The position numbers were made by a program, and so were the translations under genes. The notes under the pieces are model-generated. The model made no database searches. It saw only the letters and a program-made list of their open reading frames with translations, and was not told the origin of the DNA. Source: Hyphomicrobiales bacterium (GTDB taxonomy: Bacteria > Pseudomonadota > Alphaproteobacteria > Rhizobiales > Beijerinckiaceae). Taken from it: a stretch of 46,926 nucleotides of DNA. Positions 44,235-46,926 of the stretch are shown here, piece by piece (the stretch's first letter is position 1; each line of letters opens with the position of its first letter). The stretch lies in NCBI GenBank assembly GCA_004144595.1, contig SEEM01000024.1:1-46926 (forward strand). The letters run 5' to 3'.

Positions 44235-45017
44235 ATGCTGAGGTTCGACCGGCTCTCCAAGACCTATGCCGACGGCACGCGCGCTCTGTCGGCGATCACG
44301 CTCGATGTCGGGCGCGGCGAGATCGTCGCCCTGCTCGGCGGCTCCGGCTGCGGCAAGACCACCTTGCTGCGCCTCGTCGCCGGGCTCGATCGCCCCAGCG
44401 AAGGCGCGATCCGCCTCGATGGCGAGGCGATCGCCGAGCCGCGCGCCGATTTCGGTGTGATCTTCCAGGAGCCGCGTCTCTTCCCCTGGCTCAACGTCGC
44501 GGAAAATGCCGGTTTCGGGCTGTCGCATCTCTCCGCCTTCGAGCGCGAGGGGCTGGTGAGCAATGCGCTGGTCCGCGTCGGCCTCGCCGGCCACGAGAAG
44601 CGCTGGCCGCGCGAATTGTCCGGCGGCCAGCAGCAGCGCGTCGCCATCGCGCGTGCGCTCGTCACGAAGCCGAAGCTCCTGCTGATGGACGAGCCCTTCT
44701 CGGCGCTCGACGCCACGACGCGGGCGAGCCTGCACGGCCATCTCCTCGCGCTCTGGCAGGAGAGCCGCCCGACCGTCGTGATGGTCACGCATGATGTGGA
44801 GGAGGCTGTAGCGCTGGCAGACCGCATCGTCGTGATGCAGCCCAAGCCCGGCCGCATCTTCGACGAACTCGACAATCCGCTCGCCCGCCCGCGCGACCGG
44901 CTTTCGCCGGCCTTCGAGGCGACGAAGCGCGAAGCCCTGCGCGCGCTCGACCGCTCGCTGCGCGACGAGGCTCCGCATCAGGAGAAGGCAGCCGAGACCG
45001 CCGGCATGTGGTGGTGA
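44235..45017 (+). CDS. SsuB/TauB-type ABC transporter ATPase, catalytically complete
   Basis: 260 residues. Walker A GGSGCGKT (35-42), Q-loop Gln78, signature LSGGQ (128-132), Walker B LLLMDEP (148-154), D-loop SALD and H-loop His186 are all present. It drives the transporter encoded just upstream. The stop is 7 bp before the second promoter, so transcription of the second unit starts at its very end. A diverged paralogue follows. Confidence 0.93.
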   Translation: MLRFDRLSKTYADGTRALSAITLDVGRGEIVALLGGSGCGKTTLLRLVAGLDRPSEGAIRLDGEAIAEPRADFGVIFQEPRLFPWLNVAENAGFGLSHLSAFEREGLVSNALVRVGLAGHEKRWPRELSGGQQQRVAIARALVTKPKLLLMDEPFSALDATTRASLHGHLLALWQESRPTVVMVTHDVEEAVALADRIVVMQPKPGRIFDELDNPLARPRDRLSPAFEATKREALRALDRSLRDEAPHQEKAAETAGMWW

Positions 45018-45024
45018 GAATCGT

Positions 45025-45053
45025 TTGACAAAACGAACGGACGGACCTTAAAA
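45025..45053 (+). promoter_or_regulatory. Duplicated sigma-70-type promoter
   Basis: TTGACA (45025-45030), a 17-bp spacer and TTAAAA (45048-45053). Spacing and surrounding bases (GTTTGACAAA, GGACC) match the promoter at 42263 closely. Confidence 0.75.
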
Positions 45054-45060
45054 GAGGATA

Positions 45061-45112
45061 CGCGCCGATTTGAGCCTCAGCTTGCGGGCGCGAAACAAAT
45101 GCAGCTAAAGCG
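45061..45112 (+). promoter_or_regulatory. SAM-II riboswitch, copy 2
   Basis: Nearly identical to copy 1: P1 arms CGCGCC (45061-45066) and GGCGCG (45087-45092), GATTTGAGCC, AGCTTGC and the terminal GCAGCTAAAG. Only about three differences separate the copies, all outside P1 and the 3' motif. It precedes the diverged ATPase-like gene, whose start is 67 bp downstream. Confidence 0.88.
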
Positions 45113-45178
45113 CGCGAACGACGGGACGGCCTGGTGCCGTCGGCGCTCCTTCCGCCTTGTCCATGGATGGTGCCAGCG

Positions 45179-45889
45179 ATGTCGGCCTCTCTTCACGATT
45201 TCTCCCCCGCACTCGACAATGCTCCCGCACGGCCCAGGGCTGGCCAGGTCGTCGCCCTGCTCGGTCCCGCCGAGGCGAGGGGGGCCAGCTTGCGTAGCTT
45301 CGCCGGCCTGAAGGCTGACGAAGGGGCGATCCCAACGGCCGAGATCGGCCTGCTCTGCGCGCGGCCGCGCTTCTTTCCCTGGCTCGATCTCAGGGAAAAT
45401 CTTGCTTTTGTCCTGCCGAGGGCGACGCCGTTCGAGCGCGAGGGCCTGGTCGCCAATGTGCTGGTTCGTCTCGGCCTCGCCGGGCAGGCGAAACAGCGGC
45501 CGGCCGAGCTCTCTCCGGAGGGGCTGCTGCGGCTCGCCATCGCCCGCCTCCTGCTGGTCCGGCCGCGCCTGCTGCTGATCGACGAACCCTTTACGGCGCT
45601 CGATGCCGAGGCCCGCGCCGGGCTCGCCGCCTTCCTGCCTGAGCTCTGCACCCAGGCGCGGCCCGCCGTGGTCATTGCCACTGGCTCCGTCGAGGAGGCC
45701 CTGCGCCTGGCCGATCGCATTCACATCCTGCCGCGGCAGACGGGCCCGGTCGCATTCAGCCTCGACAACCTGCTGGCGCGTCCGCGGCAGGAGGGCTCGG
45801 TCGGCTTCGTCAGCTTGCGCCGCGAATTGCGCCGGGCGCTCGAGAAGGAAAGCCGGCCCGCGACGCCGGCGGTGGAGGCCGCGGCCTGA
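45179..45889 (+). CDS. Degenerate ABC ATPase paralogue (pseudo-ATPase)
   Basis: 236 residues, clearly related to the ATPase just upstream: FFPWL, FEREGLVANVLVRLGLAG, LLLIDEPFTALDAEARAGL and the C-terminal DNLLARPRQ align along the length. The catalytic sites are lost. Walker A reads GPAEARGA (29-36) with no Lys/Thr, the Q-loop Gln is Ala61, the signature is LSPEG (111-115), and the H-loop His is Gly169. Walker B and the D-loop persist. The frame is open, so it is not a recent wreck. Starts at 45134 or 45167 are also possible. SAM-II copy 2 precedes it. Confidence 0.85.
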   Translation: MSASLHDFSPALDNAPARPRAGQVVALLGPAEARGASLRSFAGLKADEGAIPTAEIGLLCARPRFFPWLDLRENLAFVLPRATPFEREGLVANVLVRLGLAGQAKQRPAELSPEGLLRLAIARLLLVRPRLLLIDEPFTALDAEARAGLAAFLPELCTQARPAVVIATGSVEEALRLADRIHILPRQTGPVAFSLDNLLARPRQEGSVGFVSLRRELRRALEKESRPATPAVEAAA

Positions 45890-45930
45890 AGCGGCTACAA
45901 GCCGACGGACCGCTCAGGAGAAACACGATC

Positions 45931-46449
45931 ATGGACGTTACAGCTCTGCGCGCCTTGCAGGCCCCGCTCAAGGACGAATACCGCACCAATCCCGACGCGG
46001 CGGTCATCACACTGAAGGCCCATGGCGAGCTCGACGACCAGAATATCGCCTGCAAGGTCGAGACCGGCCGCGCGATCGCGCTCGCAGGCCTCCACCCGGC
46101 CACCGGCGGCTCGGGCGCCGAGCTCTGCTCCGGCGACATGCTGCTGGAGGCGCTGGTCGCCTGCGCCGGCGTCACGCTGAAAGCGGTCGCGACCGCGCTC
46201 GAGATCGAACTGAAGAAGGGTGTGGTCCGCGCCGAGGGCGATCTCGATTTCCGCGGCACGCTCGGCGTCGCCAAGGATGCGGCGGTCGGCTTCAAGGCGA
46301 TCCGCCTGTTCTTCGACGTCTAGAGCGATGCACCGCAGGAGAAGCTTGATACGCTGCTCAAGCTCACCGAGCGTTATTGCGTGGTGTTCCAGACGCTGAA
46401 CGTGAAGCCCGAACTGTCGGCGACTCTGGAACGCACCGCCTCCCGATAG
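45931..46449 (+). pseudogene. OsmC-family protein gene interrupted by in-frame TAG
   Basis: A 173-codon frame in which codon 131 (46321-46323) is TAG. Upstream are 130 residues with the OsmC core, including LCSGDMLLEALVACAGVTLK (Cys66, Cys78). Downstream, the same frame continues without a shift as SDAPQEKLDTLLKLTERYC, then VVFQTLNV, to a normal end; TERYCVVFQ is the conserved second-cysteine region of the family. One base change (GAG to TAG) would explain it. OsmC proteins reduce organic peroxides. AGGAG precedes the ATG. It is downstream of the pseudo-ATPase, 41 bp away. Confidence 0.85.
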
Positions 46450-46488
46450 GGGTCAGGAGGCGGTGGAAACGGGACGGATGAGGAAGAG

Positions 46489-46926
46489 CTAGAACTCCTC
46501 CCAGCCCGTGCCGCCGCTGCGGGCATTGACCGCGCGCTTGGCGGCAGCAGGCCTGGCTTCCGCAGCGGCCGGGCGCCGCGATTGATGAAACGCCACCTCG
46601 GCGAGCTGGCGCAAACGCTCGGGCTCCGACGCCGCCGGGCCTGCCGCTGCCGGGCTGCGCGAGACGCTGGCCTGCCCCTGATTGGTCTTGAAGGCCGCGA
46701 CCAGCGCGTTGAGCTGCTCGATCCGGCCCGACAGCGAATTGGCCGAGGCCGCGCTCTGTTCGGACAAGGCCGCGTTCTGCTGGGTCATCTCGTCGAGATG
46801 CGCCACCGCCTGGCTCATCTCGTCGATGCCGTTGGCCTGCTCGCCGGACGCCGCCGAGATGTCGGCGATCGTCGCCGCCACCTTCTGCGAGGCCGCGAGG
46901 ATGCGGGCGAGCTGGTCGCCGGCCTG
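46489..46926 (-). CDS. Methyl-accepting chemotaxis protein, C-terminal part
   Basis: The 3' end of a gene whose 5' part lies beyond the window; 145 residues are visible. VAATIADISAASGEQANGIDEMSQAV and HLDEMTQQNAALSEQSAASANSL are the C-terminal half of the MCP signalling coiled coil with the methylation region. The tail is Ala/Pro/Arg-rich and ends GGTGWEEF, which resembles the WEEF pentapeptide-type tether recruiting CheR. Confidence 0.93.
   Translation of the reverse strand, partial: QAGDQLARILAASQKVAATIADISAASGEQANGIDEMSQAVAHLDEMTQQNAALSEQSAASANSLSGRIEQLNALVAAFKTNQGQASVSRSPAAAGPAASEPERLRQLAEVAFHQSRRPAAAEARPAAAKRAVNARSGGTGWEEF

Noticed and set aside
46321..46323. Recoding of TAG as pyrrolysine or selenocysteine in the OsmC-family gene
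   Set aside because: Pyrrolysine is not expected in this group, selenocysteine uses TGA, and the family position is not a catalytic cysteine; a nonsense change or error is simpler.
1..46926. CRISPR array, prophage or complete insertion sequence
   Set aside because: No regularly spaced repeats, no cas or phage structural genes, and only short recombinase remnants were found.

Overview
The window is high-GC DNA from an alphaproteobacterium, most likely a member of the Hyphomicrobiales. A Bosea-like genus is my guess; it rests on general resemblance, not on a marker gene. Supporting signs are an Irr-type Fur regulator next to fabA-fabB-fabI, two SAM-II riboswitches (a class typical of Alphaproteobacteria), the sppA-ihfB-lapA order, and short palindromic intergenic repeats of the kind common in rhizobia and relatives.

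Region 1 (1-9260) looks accessory. It opens with a frameshifted tyrosine recombinase remnant. Next come a LysR regulator and an iron-type alcohol dehydrogenase resembling phosphonoacetaldehyde reductases, then a 20-codon stub that looks like the start of a lost secreted binding protein. Abutting it head-on is a five-gene operon on the minus strand: a family 5 solute-binding protein, two Dpp/Opp-type permeases, a double ATPase and a PHP-family metallohydrolase. The region ends at tRNA-Leu(CAG), with an integrase remnant just beyond the tRNA 3' end, as expected of a decayed island.

Region 2 (9261-24250) is mostly housekeeping: an NDUFA9-like protein, a HAD hydrolase, a 2-hydroxyacid dehydrogenase, an SH3 protein, irr, the unsaturated fatty acid genes fabA-fabB-(DUF3303)-fabI, small proteins, argG, an HCCA-isomerase-like protein with a secreted beta-propeller-like partner, and a lemA/M48 protease pair. 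Region 3 (24250-30600) holds rpsA with a structured leader, a short Hsp70, sppA, ihfB, a LapA-like protein and an ornithine cyclodeaminase homologue. Region 4 (30650-42150) holds a TctC-type binding protein, mepA, an extensin-like protein, a Tim44-like protein, dapB, an AlkB-like oxygenase, a TRIC-type channel, grpE and glnD.

Region 5 (42200-46450) is the most unusual. Two nearly identical promoter plus SAM-II riboswitch cassettes lie about 2.8 kb apart. The first precedes a complete SsuABC-like importer. The second precedes a diverged paralogue of the importer's ATPase that has lost the Walker A, Q-loop, signature and H-loop residues, followed by an OsmC-family gene broken by an in-frame TAG. 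I infer an S-adenosylmethionine-repressed organosulfur uptake locus that was duplicated in part, with the second copy either repurposed as a regulatory pseudo-ATPase or decaying. The window ends inside a chemoreceptor gene.
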